Assembly: GCA_937967755.1 (NCBI GenBank)
Contig: CALBTA010000021.1
Span: 1 to 6,096, forward strand
DNA length: 6,096 bases
From: an uncultured Planctomycetaceae bacterium
GTDB lineage: Bacteria; Planctomycetota; Planctomycetia; Pirellulales; Pirellulaceae
Reading direction: 5' to 3'
Shown: positions 1 through 5,951 of the stretch, one piece after another
Numbering within the stretch: the stretch's first letter is position 1
Layout: the number at the start of each line of letters is the position of its first letter
The notes under the pieces: generated by a model
Database searches by the model: none
What the model was told of the DNA's origin: nothing
The model's input: the letters and a program-made list of their open reading frames with translations, nothing else
Translations under genes and position numbers: made by a program

Positions 1-77
1 GCTATGAGAGTCCGGTCAGAGTGCCAGAGCTATCGCTTTCAGCGATAGCTCTGGCACTCTGACCGGACTCTCATAGC
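1..77. repeat. Perfect 37-bp stem hairpin at the window edge
   Basis: Positions 1-37 are the exact reverse complement of 41-77, with a 3-nt loop (TTC, 38-40). Every base of the stem pairs, and the structure may continue left of the window. It lies 32 bp past the regulator stop codon, so on the minus strand it could end that transcript. However, such a long, mismatch-free stem is well beyond a normal intrinsic terminator, and a following T-run, if any, would be outside the window. Within each arm the word AGAG recurs about every 10-13 bases. It is best described as a palindromic repeat element that may double as a terminator. Whether it is dispersed in the genome cannot be seen here. Confidence 0.85.
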
Positions 78-109
78 GCCCAGTCGCTACCCGAAAATTG
101 CCGAAGCCG

Positions 110-1507
110 CTACGCCGCTTTGGCGCTGGGTCCGTCGGCGTTTAGCTTGTTGTACAGCGTCTTCAGGCTGATGCCGAGTTCTTCGGCCGCTTTTGGTTTG
201 TTGCCTTCGTGGCGGTCGAGCGATTCGTAGATCGCTTGCATCTCGAGCTCTCGCAGCGTGATTGGGCCGAAACTCTTCGCAGTCGAGGCGGCCAGCTTGC
301 GGGAATCGAAACGTCGCGGCAAATGTTCGGGCAGCACGGGCGGATCATCGCAGAGGATGTTCGCGTGCTCGATCACGTTCGCCAGTTCGCGGACGTTGCC
401 CGGCCAAACGTGGGCCGCGAGCGCGTCGATCGCCTCGGGCGAGAACAAATCGTCGTCGGGCTTGCACGCCGGATTGAACCGGCAGTACAGGTGACTTGCC
501 AGTTGGGCGATGTCGTCGGTTCGTTCGCGCAGCGCGGGCAGGTGAATTTCAAACGTGTTGATGCGGAACATCAAGTCTTCGCGGAAATCCCCTTCGGCGA
601 CCATCTCTTCCAAATCGCGGTGCGTCGCGCAGACCACGCGCACGTCGACCGTGCGGGCGTCATTATCGCCGACGGGGCGAACTTCACCGCTTTCCAGCAC
701 ACGCAACAGTTTGGCCTGCATCGACTTGGGCAGTTCGCCGATCTCGTCCAGAAAGATCGTGCCGCCGCTGGCAACCTCGAACAGGCCCGTGCGGTGATCA
801 TCGGCGCCCGTGAAGGCCCCTTTGCGATGCCCGAACAGTTCGCTTTCGATCAACGTTTCCGGCAGGGCCCCGCAGTTGACCGCCACGAACGGCATATCGG
901 CGCGCAGGCTTTGATCGTGCAGCGCCCGGGCGACCAGTTCCTTGCCCGTACCGGTTTCGCCCAGGATCATCACGGTGGAATTCGTCGGGGCGACTTTTGA
1001 AATAAGCTTCTGCACCCGCTGCATCGGCGCGCTGTCGCCGATCAATTTCGTCTTGCCTTCGACGCGGTCGAGTTGCCGCTTCACGGCGTCGTACTTCCGC
1101 ATCAGCTCGCGCTTTTCGCCGACTTTGGCCAGTAGCGCTTTCAGCTCGAACAGCCGGCACGGTTTGGTCAGGTAGTCGAACGCCCCGTGGCGCAGCGCGG
1201 CGATGGCGGTTTCCATCGACGACTTGCCGGTCAGCACGATCGCTTCGGTCGATGGCGACTGGGTTTTGCAATGGGCGATCACCTCGATGCCGTTCATGCC
1301 CGGCATGTCGAGATCGACCAAAATGCAGTCGTAGGTATTCATATCGAGCGCCGCGACAGCCGTTTGCCCGTCGGGGCAGACCGTCACTTCGTGCCCCATC
1401 CGCGGCAACTCCAGGCGCATCAACTCCTGCAACGCCTTTTCGTCGTCGGCGAACAGCAGCTTCAGGCGTTCATGCGGCTTGCAGTTCTCTTTGCTTTTTA
1501 TTTTCAT
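110..1507 (-). CDS. NtrC-family sigma-54-dependent response regulator
   Basis: This 465-residue protein is a cytoplasmic DNA-binding activator that, once phosphorylated, would remodel sigma-54 RNA polymerase using ATP. The receiver domain spans about residues 15-130: acidic pair D21/D22, phosphoacceptor D65 in VDLDMPG, T93 and K115. The AAA+ domain spans about 153-395: Walker A GETGTGKE at 183-190, the sigma-54-contacting GAFTGA loop intact at 230-235, Walker B IFLDE at 251-255, and the WPGNVREL region near 368-375. A Fis-type helix-turn-helix lies at about 425-456. Length and domain order are typical of NtrC, ZraR and AtoC, and no key residue is missing. The ATG at 1507 lies inside the 3' end of the kinase gene (38-bp overlap) and has no clear ribosome binding site, which suggests translational coupling. 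The next in-frame Met would remove part of the receiver domain. The family is certain; the regulon is unknown, so no gene symbol is given. Confidence 0.96.
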   Translation of the reverse strand: MKIKSKENCKPHERLKLLFADDEKALQELMRLELPRMGHEVTVCPDGQTAVAALDMNTYDCILVDLDMPGMNGIEVIAHCKTQSPSTEAIVLTGKSSMETAIAALRHGAFDYLTKPCRLFELKALLAKVGEKRELMRKYDAVKRQLDRVEGKTKLIGDSAPMQRVQKLISKVAPTNSTVMILGETGTGKELVARALHDQSLRADMPFVAVNCGALPETLIESELFGHRKGAFTGADDHRTGLFEVASGGTIFLDEIGELPKSMQAKLLRVLESGEVRPVGDNDARTVDVRVVCATHRDLEEMVAEGDFREDLMFRINTFEIHLPALRERTDDIAQLASHLYCRFNPACKPDDDLFSPEAIDALAAHVWPGNVRELANVIEHANILCDDPPVLPEHLPRRFDSRKLAASTAKSFGPITLRELEMQAIYESLDRHEGNKPKAAEELGISLKTLYNKLNADGPSAKAA

Positions 1508-3083
1508 GTTGTTGGATGGGCAAAGTTACACGGAATTGCGAACCACAGCCCGGCCCGTCGCTGGTGGCGACGATGCGACCGCCGTGGTCCTCGACAATGC
1601 GATGGGTGATCGCCAGCCCCAGGCCATTGCCCTGGCCATCTTGCCGGCTGGTGAAAAAGGGTTCGAAGATGCGGGCCAGCGTCTCGGGCGTCATGCCGCA
1701 ACCGTTGTCGATCACGCGCAGTTCGGCTTGCCCCGATTTTTCGCTGAGGTGAATCGTCAACGTGCCGCCGGCATCCAGCGCGTCCAAACCGTTGGTGACC
1801 AGGTTCAACATCACCTGTTTGATCTCTTGCGCATCGACGTGAGCGTACACCGGGCGGTCGCAGTTAAACTCAATTTCCTTCTCGCGGTATTTGCCGAGAT
1901 GCCGAACCATATCGATCACCCCTTCGGTCAATTCGGCCAGGTTCATGACGGAACGCTCGTGGTTGCCTTCGCGCGAGAAGTCGAGCAGCCGTTCGGTGAT
2001 GCCTTTGCAGCGAAACGCCTCTTCCTGAATCACTTGCAAGTAAGACTGGATGATGGCGATCTCGCTATCGGGATCGGACGCGTCTTCGCCTTCTTCTTCG
2101 ACCAAGACTTCCTGCAGGCGGGCTTCCAGCGCCTCGGCGCGGAAGGCGATCGATGCCAGCGGATTGTTGATTTCGTGCGCTACGCCGGCGGCCAACACGC
2201 CGACGCTGGCCAGTTGTTCGCTGCGGACGGCTTCCATCGTGCGCTCGCGAACTTTGCGGTCCAAGTCGTTTTTCACTTCCTGGAACCGCTCGGTCATGGC
2301 GTTCATGGCTTGGGCCAGTTCGGCGATTTCGTCGTTGCCCGTTCGCGGTATGCGGTAGTTGAACGCCCCACCCGCGACGATCCGCGAACCGTGCAGCAGT
2401 TCGCGAAGCGGCTTGAAGATCCACCAATACACGCAAACGACCAGCGTGACCAGCATCGCCACCGACGCGGCGCTGGTGATGGCGGTCAGGGCGATCCAAC
2501 TGCGGTACTTCACGCGCACTTCCGATGCCAGCGATTCCATCCGCGTTTGCAGGTGGGTGGGCAGTTCGTTGGTCAGCTTGTGCAGTTGGCCGAGTTCGTC
2601 TTGCAACTGGTCGACGCTAACCTGGTCGAGCATCCAGTCTTCATCTTGGTTCAGTTGGTCGATGCGGGCGAGCGATTCTTCGATCTTGCGAACCGTTTCG
2701 TTTTCGCCGGCGACCCCGCCGATTTCGCCTTGCTGGCGGCGGCTGATTTGCAGTTGATCTTTGTAACGCCGCAGGCTGTCGCGGTAGAGTGCCGTGCTGA
2801 TGCGGAACTGTTCGCGCAGGCTTTGGCTATCAACGGCCGCGTCGCCGCTGAGGATCCAATTGTCTCGCAGGCGGCGGGTCTTGCTGAGGGTGACGCGCAG
2901 GTCGCTCACATGGCCGGCCAGTTCCGAAGCCAACGGCAGTTCGGACGCCCGCACGCCAACGCTTTTCGCCATGCCTCGGTAAGCATAAACGCCCGAGAAC
3001 GCGCCCCATGTCAGCGTGATCATCACCGCCAACAGCAATGCAATGCAGACGAGCAGCTTATTGCGGATCGACCAAAGGGTCAC
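1470..3083 (-). CDS. Membrane sensor histidine kinase (HAMP, HisKA, HATPase_c)
   Basis: This is the sensor partner of the overlapping regulator. Numbered from the GTG start chosen here (537 residues), transmembrane helices lie at about 10-35 and 196-224. They flank a mostly helical extracytoplasmic sensor region of about 160 residues with no recognised ligand domain. A HAMP linker follows at about 223-275. The DHp domain has the H-box VAHEINNPL with phosphoacceptor H303. The catalytic domain shows the N-box (N427, N431), the G1 box DNGCGM from D459, the F-box FEPFF from F474, and the G2 box GNGLGLAI at about 485-492. It resembles NtrB, ZraS and AtoS kinases that pair with sigma-54 regulators. 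The GTG at 3083 is preferred to an ATG at 3122 because GGAGGT sits 8 nt upstream of it, the ATG has no such site, and the protein then begins directly before the first helix. An acidic 14-residue loop splits the two DHp helices. Signal unknown. Confidence 0.95.
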   Translation of the reverse strand: MTLWSIRNKLLVCIALLLAVMITLTWGAFSGVYAYRGMAKSVGVRASELPLASELAGHVSDLRVTLSKTRRLRDNWILSGDAAVDSQSLREQFRISTALYRDSLRRYKDQLQISRRQQGEIGGVAGENETVRKIEESLARIDQLNQDEDWMLDQVSVDQLQDELGQLHKLTNELPTHLQTRMESLASEVRVKYRSWIALTAITSAASVAMLVTLVVCVYWWIFKPLRELLHGSRIVAGGAFNYRIPRTGNDEIAELAQAMNAMTERFQEVKNDLDRKVRERTMEAVRSEQLASVGVLAAGVAHEINNPLASIAFRAEALEARLQEVLVEEEGEDASDPDSEIAIIQSYLQVIQEEAFRCKGITERLLDFSREGNHERSVMNLAELTEGVIDMVRHLGKYREKEIEFNCDRPVYAHVDAQEIKQVMLNLVTNGLDALDAGGTLTIHLSEKSGQAELRVIDNGCGMTPETLARIFEPFFTSRQDGQGNGLGLAITHRIVEDHGGRIVATSDGPGCGSQFRVTLPIQQHENKKQRELQAA

Positions 3084-3091
3084 GGGTCTGG

Positions 3092-3097
3092 ACCTCC
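3092..3097 (-). promoter_or_regulatory. Shine-Dalgarno GGAGGT deciding the kinase start
   Basis: On the minus strand GGAGGT is followed by 8 nt and then GTG (3083-3081). This is near-optimal spacing and the best ribosome binding site among the genes here. It lies inside the longer reading frame that opens at ATG 3122, which argues that the 13 upstream residues (rich in Arg and Thr) are not translated. Confidence 0.65.
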
Positions 3098-3175
3098 ATG
3101 TCGTGATCGCCCTTCGTTCCATGAAAGGCGGTAGTTCGCGGCTCGATAGGCGAAGGCGAACTTCGGGATTCGAGT

Positions 3176-3205
3176 AGTGTAGCCCGGCGCGCCGAGCGGC
3201 GGCAA
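3176..3205 (-). promoter_or_regulatory. Possible sigma-70 promoter of the kinase-regulator operon
   Basis: On the minus strand TTGCCG (3205-3200) is separated by 18 nt from TACACT (3181-3176); each hexamer matches 4 of 6 consensus bases. Transcription would begin near 3169, giving a leader of about 85 nt before the GTG start. The spacer contains the 10-bp palindrome CGGCGCGCCG (3185-3194), which could be an operator or simply reflect local GC richness. This is a weak match made by eye. Confidence 0.3.
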
Positions 3206-3446
3206 GGCGAATGGGCGGTGCTAGCGGGGTGTTTTCCCGGTAGGTTTGCTACGCTGTGAGCATGGGGAATGGTTCATAGATATTTGCCAGTTGCCTGGCC
3301 AGGGTTGCCAATGGGCGAACGGGGCAGGAGCGTCATTTTTCGCCAGGGGCAAACTTTTTTCCTCTGGCGGGCTAGCACGGGCGAAGAATTTTGAAAGAAA
3401 TTACCAGAATCTTCAGAAATCGGCCGCATAAGTGTACCACTTTGTG

Positions 3447-3509
3447 TATAATGGTCATGCGTTCATATGTTTATGCGTACCGTATGCAAAGCGAGAGGGT
3501 TCCATCATG
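3447..3509 (+). promoter_or_regulatory. Orphan plus-strand promoter, operator-like site, RBS and ATG
   Basis: A perfect TATAAT (3447-3452) is followed by a near-palindrome TGCGTAC-c-GTATGCA (3474-3488, one G-T position). A purine-rich GAGAGGG (3493-3499) then sits 7 nt before an ATG at 3507-3509. No good -35 is seen 17 nt upstream (CCGCAT). The frame opened at this ATG begins MFATDRD but soon runs through a stem-loop element and then antisense across the permease gene, with composition unlike a real protein. The order of signals looks like the 5' end of a gene whose body is missing. It could also be a promoter for a small RNA, or chance. Confidence 0.35.
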
Positions 3510-3552
3510 TTTGCGACCGACCGTGACCCATCACAATGCTGGCGTCATCGTC

Positions 3553-3596
3553 GTCTTTCGCTCCGCGAAAGACTGCTTTCCGTGGAGCGAAAAGCA
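3553..3596. repeat. Nested palindromic element built on GCGAAAG / GGAGCGAAA
   Basis: GTCTTTCGC (3553-3561) pairs with GCGAAAGAC (3565-3573) across a 3-nt loop. The overlapping TTTCGCTCC (3556-3564) is also the exact complement of GGAGCGAAA (3584-3592). TGCTTT (3574-3579) pairs with AAAGCA (3591-3596). Two alternative folds therefore compete for the same left arm. This arrangement is typical of short dispersed REP-like elements; from memory, similar GCGAAAG palindromes recur in planctomycete spacers, but that is not tested here. It lies in no gene. Confidence 0.65.
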
Positions 3597-3665
3597 ACCA
3601 ACTGGCCAGGGAGAAGCAAGATTCAGCACGACCCCCGAATATCCCGCCCCCTGCTGATTCTTGGC

Positions 3666-3697
3666 GACTTCCCGCGAGCGCCGTCTCGCGGTAAGTC
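3666..3697. repeat. Stem-loop, 12 of 13 positions paired
   Basis: GACTT-c-CCGCGAG (3666-3678) pairs with CTCGCGG-t-AAGTC (3685-3697) around a 6-nt loop, with one C/T mismatch. No T-run follows on either strand, so an intrinsic terminator is unlikely. It lies 70 bp from the GCGAAAG element and may belong to the same composite repeat. Confidence 0.55.
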
Positions 3698-3840
3698 ATT
3701 GCTGGATAAGCGTTTACGACATACACGTGACGGCCAACGCAGCGAAACTTTCAGCACAGCTCACAAGGTGTCGCTGAACCGGCGTTCGTTCGCAAGTCAG
3801 AGCGGCGCAACGACTTCCGAAGCCATGACGATATCAAGTG

Positions 3841-3867
3841 CTGAAACCGCAACATTCGGTTCTTCAG
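3841..3867 (-). terminator. Weak stem-loop after the permease gene
   Basis: CTGAA-ACCG (3841-3849) pairs with CGGT-tc-TTCAG (3857-3867), with a 2-nt bulge and a 7-nt loop, starting 17 nt beyond the permease stop on the minus strand. There is no T-run after it. Position is the main argument for a role in transcription ending or RNA stability, so this is only a tentative call. Confidence 0.2.
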
Positions 3868-3884
3868 TATTCGCTGTTCACATG

Positions 3885-5072
3885 TCAATGCCGGTTCACG
3901 TTCCGCAGCAACCACATCCCAACCAGCAGACAAATCGCGTTGCCCAGCCAGACACTGTAAGGCGGCAGTTCGCCCCCTTTGGCCATTTTCAGGCCGAGGG
4001 CCAACAGCGGGTAGTAGCAAAGCAAGATCGGTGTGAAGCACATGAAGAAGACGGTCAGGTAGTCGCTCTTACGAAGTTTAACCGCCAGCGGAGCACCAAC
4101 AATGCAAAAGAAGAAGCAACTGAAGCCGTTGGCCCAGCGCCGCCAGGGTTCGGTCTTCAGGCGATAGAGTCGTTCTCTCGCGATGCGCAGTTCCCGCTCG
4201 CGGCTTTGCCAGCGGTCACTGGCGAGCGCGGCGAAGTCTCCGTTGGAAAGGGAGTACGCGGCTTCGACCGCCAGCGTCTCTTCCAGCGTGCGGATCGCCT
4301 GCCGCTGTGCGGCCGATTCGCTGGAAATTCGCCACATCGGACAGCGCGAAGGGCTGTCCTCCCGCTTTTTGTCCTTCTCCGTATCGCCCAGGGGGATGAC
4401 CCGCTCGATCCGGTCGTCGAAATAGCCGGTGACCTCGCCTTCGACATCGACCATGCCGTTGGTGAGGAACACGCTGAGGGTTTCCTCGTCAGGATTGAAC
4501 TTCAGTTCGGCCTCTTCGGCGACCAAAAGAATCGTCGGCGCGTCGCCCGACCCGTAGAACGTGATGGTGGGCTGTACCAGCTTGCGGTCCTTGACGTTCT
4601 TCACGTTGATCGAGAACTGATCGCTGCTGTAGCTGCGTTGCGTCCGCAGCATGCCGTAGGCGATTTCTTCGACCGATTGGATGGCGACCCGCTGCACGCC
4701 GACTTGTCCCCAAGAGACGGCGATGTCGTTCAGCCAGACAGCGACCAGGCTAACGCAGAACGACATGCCCAATGCCGGCCACATCAACGACATTGGCGAG
4801 ATGCCCAGCGACTTGGTGGCAACGATTTCGTTCGAAGCCGACATCCGCCCGTAAACCATGCAAACCGCCATCAGGATGGTGGCGGGAACGGAAAACCGCA
4901 GCGAGTCGGGCAGAATGTAAGGAAGCATTCGCAGCACCGGCAATGGGCCGAGGCCCTGCCGCACTGCCTCCATCGCCAGCCCAATCAGCACCACCATACC
5001 GGTGAGTGCGACGAGCGCAGTGAGGAACACCTTGACGAGTTCCCACAGGATGTGGCGGGTGAGTTGATTCAT
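3885..5072 (-). CDS. LptF/LptG family LPS export permease
   Basis: This 395-residue inner-membrane protein resembles LptF and LptG (YjgP/YjgQ), the transmembrane partners of the LptB ATPase that extract lipopolysaccharide from the inner membrane and pass it to the periplasmic bridge. It begins with the family-like stretch LTRHILWELVKVFL. Six membrane helices are visible at about 13-35, 56-74, 98-115, 316-334, 338-360 and 372-390. The conserved segment GRMSASNEIVATKSLGIS (75-92) matches the 'GRL...SE...R..G.S' region of the family. Residues of about 116-250 fit the periplasmic beta-jellyroll. A charged helical stretch at 252-308 precedes EPWRRWANGF, equivalent to the HRR segment before helix 4. 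The ATG at 5072 has no Shine-Dalgarno; the leader instead reads CCTCC. Which paralogue (F or G) it is, and where its partner lies, cannot be told. The neighbours are not LPS genes. Confidence 0.88.
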   Translation of the reverse strand: MNQLTRHILWELVKVFLTALVALTGMVVLIGLAMEAVRQGLGPLPVLRMLPYILPDSLRFSVPATILMAVCMVYGRMSASNEIVATKSLGISPMSLMWPALGMSFCVSLVAVWLNDIAVSWGQVGVQRVAIQSVEEIAYGMLRTQRSYSSDQFSINVKNVKDRKLVQPTITFYGSGDAPTILLVAEEAELKFNPDEETLSVFLTNGMVDVEGEVTGYFDDRIERVIPLGDTEKDKKREDSPSRCPMWRISSESAAQRQAIRTLEETLAVEAAYSLSNGDFAALASDRWQSRERELRIARERLYRLKTEPWRRWANGFSCFFFCIVGAPLAVKLRKSDYLTVFFMCFTPILLCYYPLLALGLKMAKGGELPPYSVWLGNAICLLVGMWLLRNVNRH

Positions 5073-5100
5073 GCAGGAGGTTTGATGACGGGATCATTGG

Positions 5101-5229
5101 GTACTCAGTACTTAGGAACAGGGGAAAAAATAACTTCGTCCCCAAACCCTTTTCCGCTGGGAGAGGGTAGGGTGAGGGCGGTTACAAATGCCGAAGTTAT
5201 TTTTCCCATGTTCCCTTAGTACGCAGTAC
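5101..5229. repeat. 129-bp inverted-repeat element upstream of the permease
   Basis: Two 38-nt arms (5101-5138 and 5192-5229) are inverted copies differing by 4 substitutions and 2 one-base indels. The inner 13 bases (AAAAATAACTTCG and its complement) are perfect, and the outer ends both begin or end with GTAC. The 53-bp centre carries a CCGCTGGGAGAGGGTAGGGT core of a kind common in short intergenic elements. No coding capacity and no clear target duplication are seen. The size and paired arms suggest a MITE-like or folded-RNA element. It begins 28 bp upstream of the permease ATG, so it may carry or disturb that gene's promoter. Confidence 0.7.
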
Positions 5230-5234
5230 CTTCA

Positions 5235-5262
5235 GAAGGGTTGAGGACTTTACCAACCCTTC
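5235..5262 (-). terminator. Hairpin downstream of the SCO gene
   Basis: GAAGGGTTG (5235-5243) and CAACCCTTC (5254-5262) form a perfect 9-bp stem with a 10-nt loop, about 75 nt past the SCO stop codon on the minus strand. No T-run follows, so termination is inferred from position only. It directly abuts the 129-bp inverted-repeat element and may be part of it. A separate palindrome TTGCTAGCAA lies at 5298-5307. Confidence 0.35.
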
Positions 5263-5336
5263 GCCCGATGCGAAACGCCGACTTGCGCGCAGCAGCGTTG
5301 CTAGCAAGGGCAAAAGAGAGACAGAAGCGAGGCGAG

Positions 5337-5933
5337 CTAATCGGCGCGCAGCAATTGGTTCACGGTCGAACGCAACTGTTGCATTTCGACTGGGTTTTGA
5401 AAGTGGTACGCCCCGGCGATTTCGCCTTGGCGGTCGATGACGACCAACCGTTCGGTGTGGGCACTGGGGTCGACGGGGAGTTTGAAGATGTCGTTGCCCA
5501 CGCGCTTGGTGTACTCCAGGTCGCCGGTCAGAAAATGCCACTGCTTGGGGTCGGCGTTGAACCGCTTCGCGTATTCGGTCAGGCGCGAAGGAGTATCGTT
5601 CTTCGGATCGACGGTGATGCTGACAAACTGCACGCCCCGGTGGCCGAACTCGTGAGTGAGTTCTTGCACGGCAATGTTTTCCCGCAGGCAAACCGATGGG
5701 CAGTTGGCGAAGAAGAAGTTGGTGATCCAAATCTCGCCTTGCATGTCGCGCGAGTCAAATTTCTCGCCGGTCGATTTCGTGAGCTGAAAGTGTTCCAGCG
5801 GAGGGCCGTAATCGGTCACTTCGTCCTGGCCCGAAGAAACACCCGTGCCGGCGCGCGATACCGCGAACCATGCAATCATACTCCCTGCAAACAGCAGGCA
5901 GACTGCGCACCAGAATATAAGAACCTTGCTCAT
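5337..5933 (-). CDS. sco1: SCO1/SenC family copper chaperone, membrane anchored
   Basis: This 198-residue protein has one N-terminal membrane anchor (about residues 4-25) and a thioredoxin-like domain facing outside the cytoplasm. SCO proteins bind copper and help assemble or reduce the CuA site of cytochrome c oxidase. The copper ligands are visible: NCPSVC, giving a CxxxC pair C78/C82, and H159 in DPSAHTERLVVID. VSITVDPKNDTP (104-115) is the usual strand after the metal site, and the C-terminal half (GDLEYTKRVGNDIF, then YHF) also fits. The start chosen is ATG 5933, just before the anchor. An in-frame ATG at 5993 would add 20 residues that do not resemble the family and would place a strong hairpin inside the coding region. 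A TATAAT box ends only 6 nt before the chosen ATG. The upstream His-rich protein supports a metal or respiratory context. Confidence 0.93.
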   Translation of the reverse strand: MSKVLIFWCAVCLLFAGSMIAWFAVSRAGTGVSSGQDEVTDYGPPLEHFQLTKSTGEKFDSRDMQGEIWITNFFFANCPSVCLRENIAVQELTHEFGHRGVQFVSITVDPKNDTPSRLTEYAKRFNADPKQWHFLTGDLEYTKRVGNDIFKLPVDPSAHTERLVVIDRQGEIAGAYHFQNPVEMQQLRSTVNQLLRAD

Positions 5934-5939
5934 CACCCC

Positions 5940-5945
5940 ATTATA
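5940..5945 (-). promoter_or_regulatory. TATAAT box directly before the SCO start
   Basis: On the minus strand a perfect TATAAT (5945-5940) is followed by GGGGTG and then the ATG at 5933. If used as a -10 box, transcription would start at about the A of the ATG, giving a leaderless mRNA. The -35 position (TTCCGC, 17-nt spacing) is a poor match. GGGGTG could instead be a weak, too-close ribosome binding site on a longer transcript. Confidence 0.4.
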
Positions 5946-5951
5946 TGTTTC

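Larger units (their letters stand above)
3123..3884. other. Gene-poor spacer with stem-loops and an orphan promoter
   Basis: No convincing protein is encoded on either strand in this stretch of about 760 bp between the permease stop and the kinase start. Open frames here lack domain-like composition and run antisense to, or out of, real genes. Contents include a possible kinase promoter (3176-3205), a palindrome CCTGGCCAGG (3294-3303), a 9-bp stem with one G-U pair (3341-3349 with 3361-3369) whose loop carries a T-run, an AT-richer segment around 3385-3420, a TATAAT box with a plus-strand start region (3447-3509), and further stem-loops at 3553-3596, 3666-3697 and 3841-3867. It reads as a region of decayed or element-filled sequence. 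Confidence 0.6.

Noticed and set aside
209..1000. Plus-strand frame opposite the regulator
   Set aside because: Antisense image of the AAA+ and Fis domains; no family features.
1479..3134. Plus-strand frame of about 550 codons opposite the kinase
   Set aside because: Exact antisense shadow of a kinase with all catalytic boxes; rich in Phe/Gln/Asp/Val as expected from high-GC antisense frames.
3603..3618. Sigma-54-like GG-N10-GC (TGGCCAGGGAGAAGCA) as a target of the regulator
   Set aside because: The -12 part reads AAGCA rather than TTGCA, it lies within repeat-like spacer, and no gene follows on that strand.
3391..3657. Small plus-strand open frame in the spacer
   Set aside because: It covers the promoter-like region and the palindromic element, with no domain, no ribosome binding site at its first ATG and no protein-like composition.
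3507..5219. Long plus-strand open frame from ATG 3507 across the permease
   Set aside because: Most of it is antisense to the clear six-helix permease; composition is Arg/Gln/His-rich with no domain-like pattern.
5197..5730. Second minus-strand frame overlapping the SCO gene
   Set aside because: Out of frame with the SCO domain that holds the CxxxC and His ligands; Arg/His-rich shadow extending into non-coding repeat sequence.
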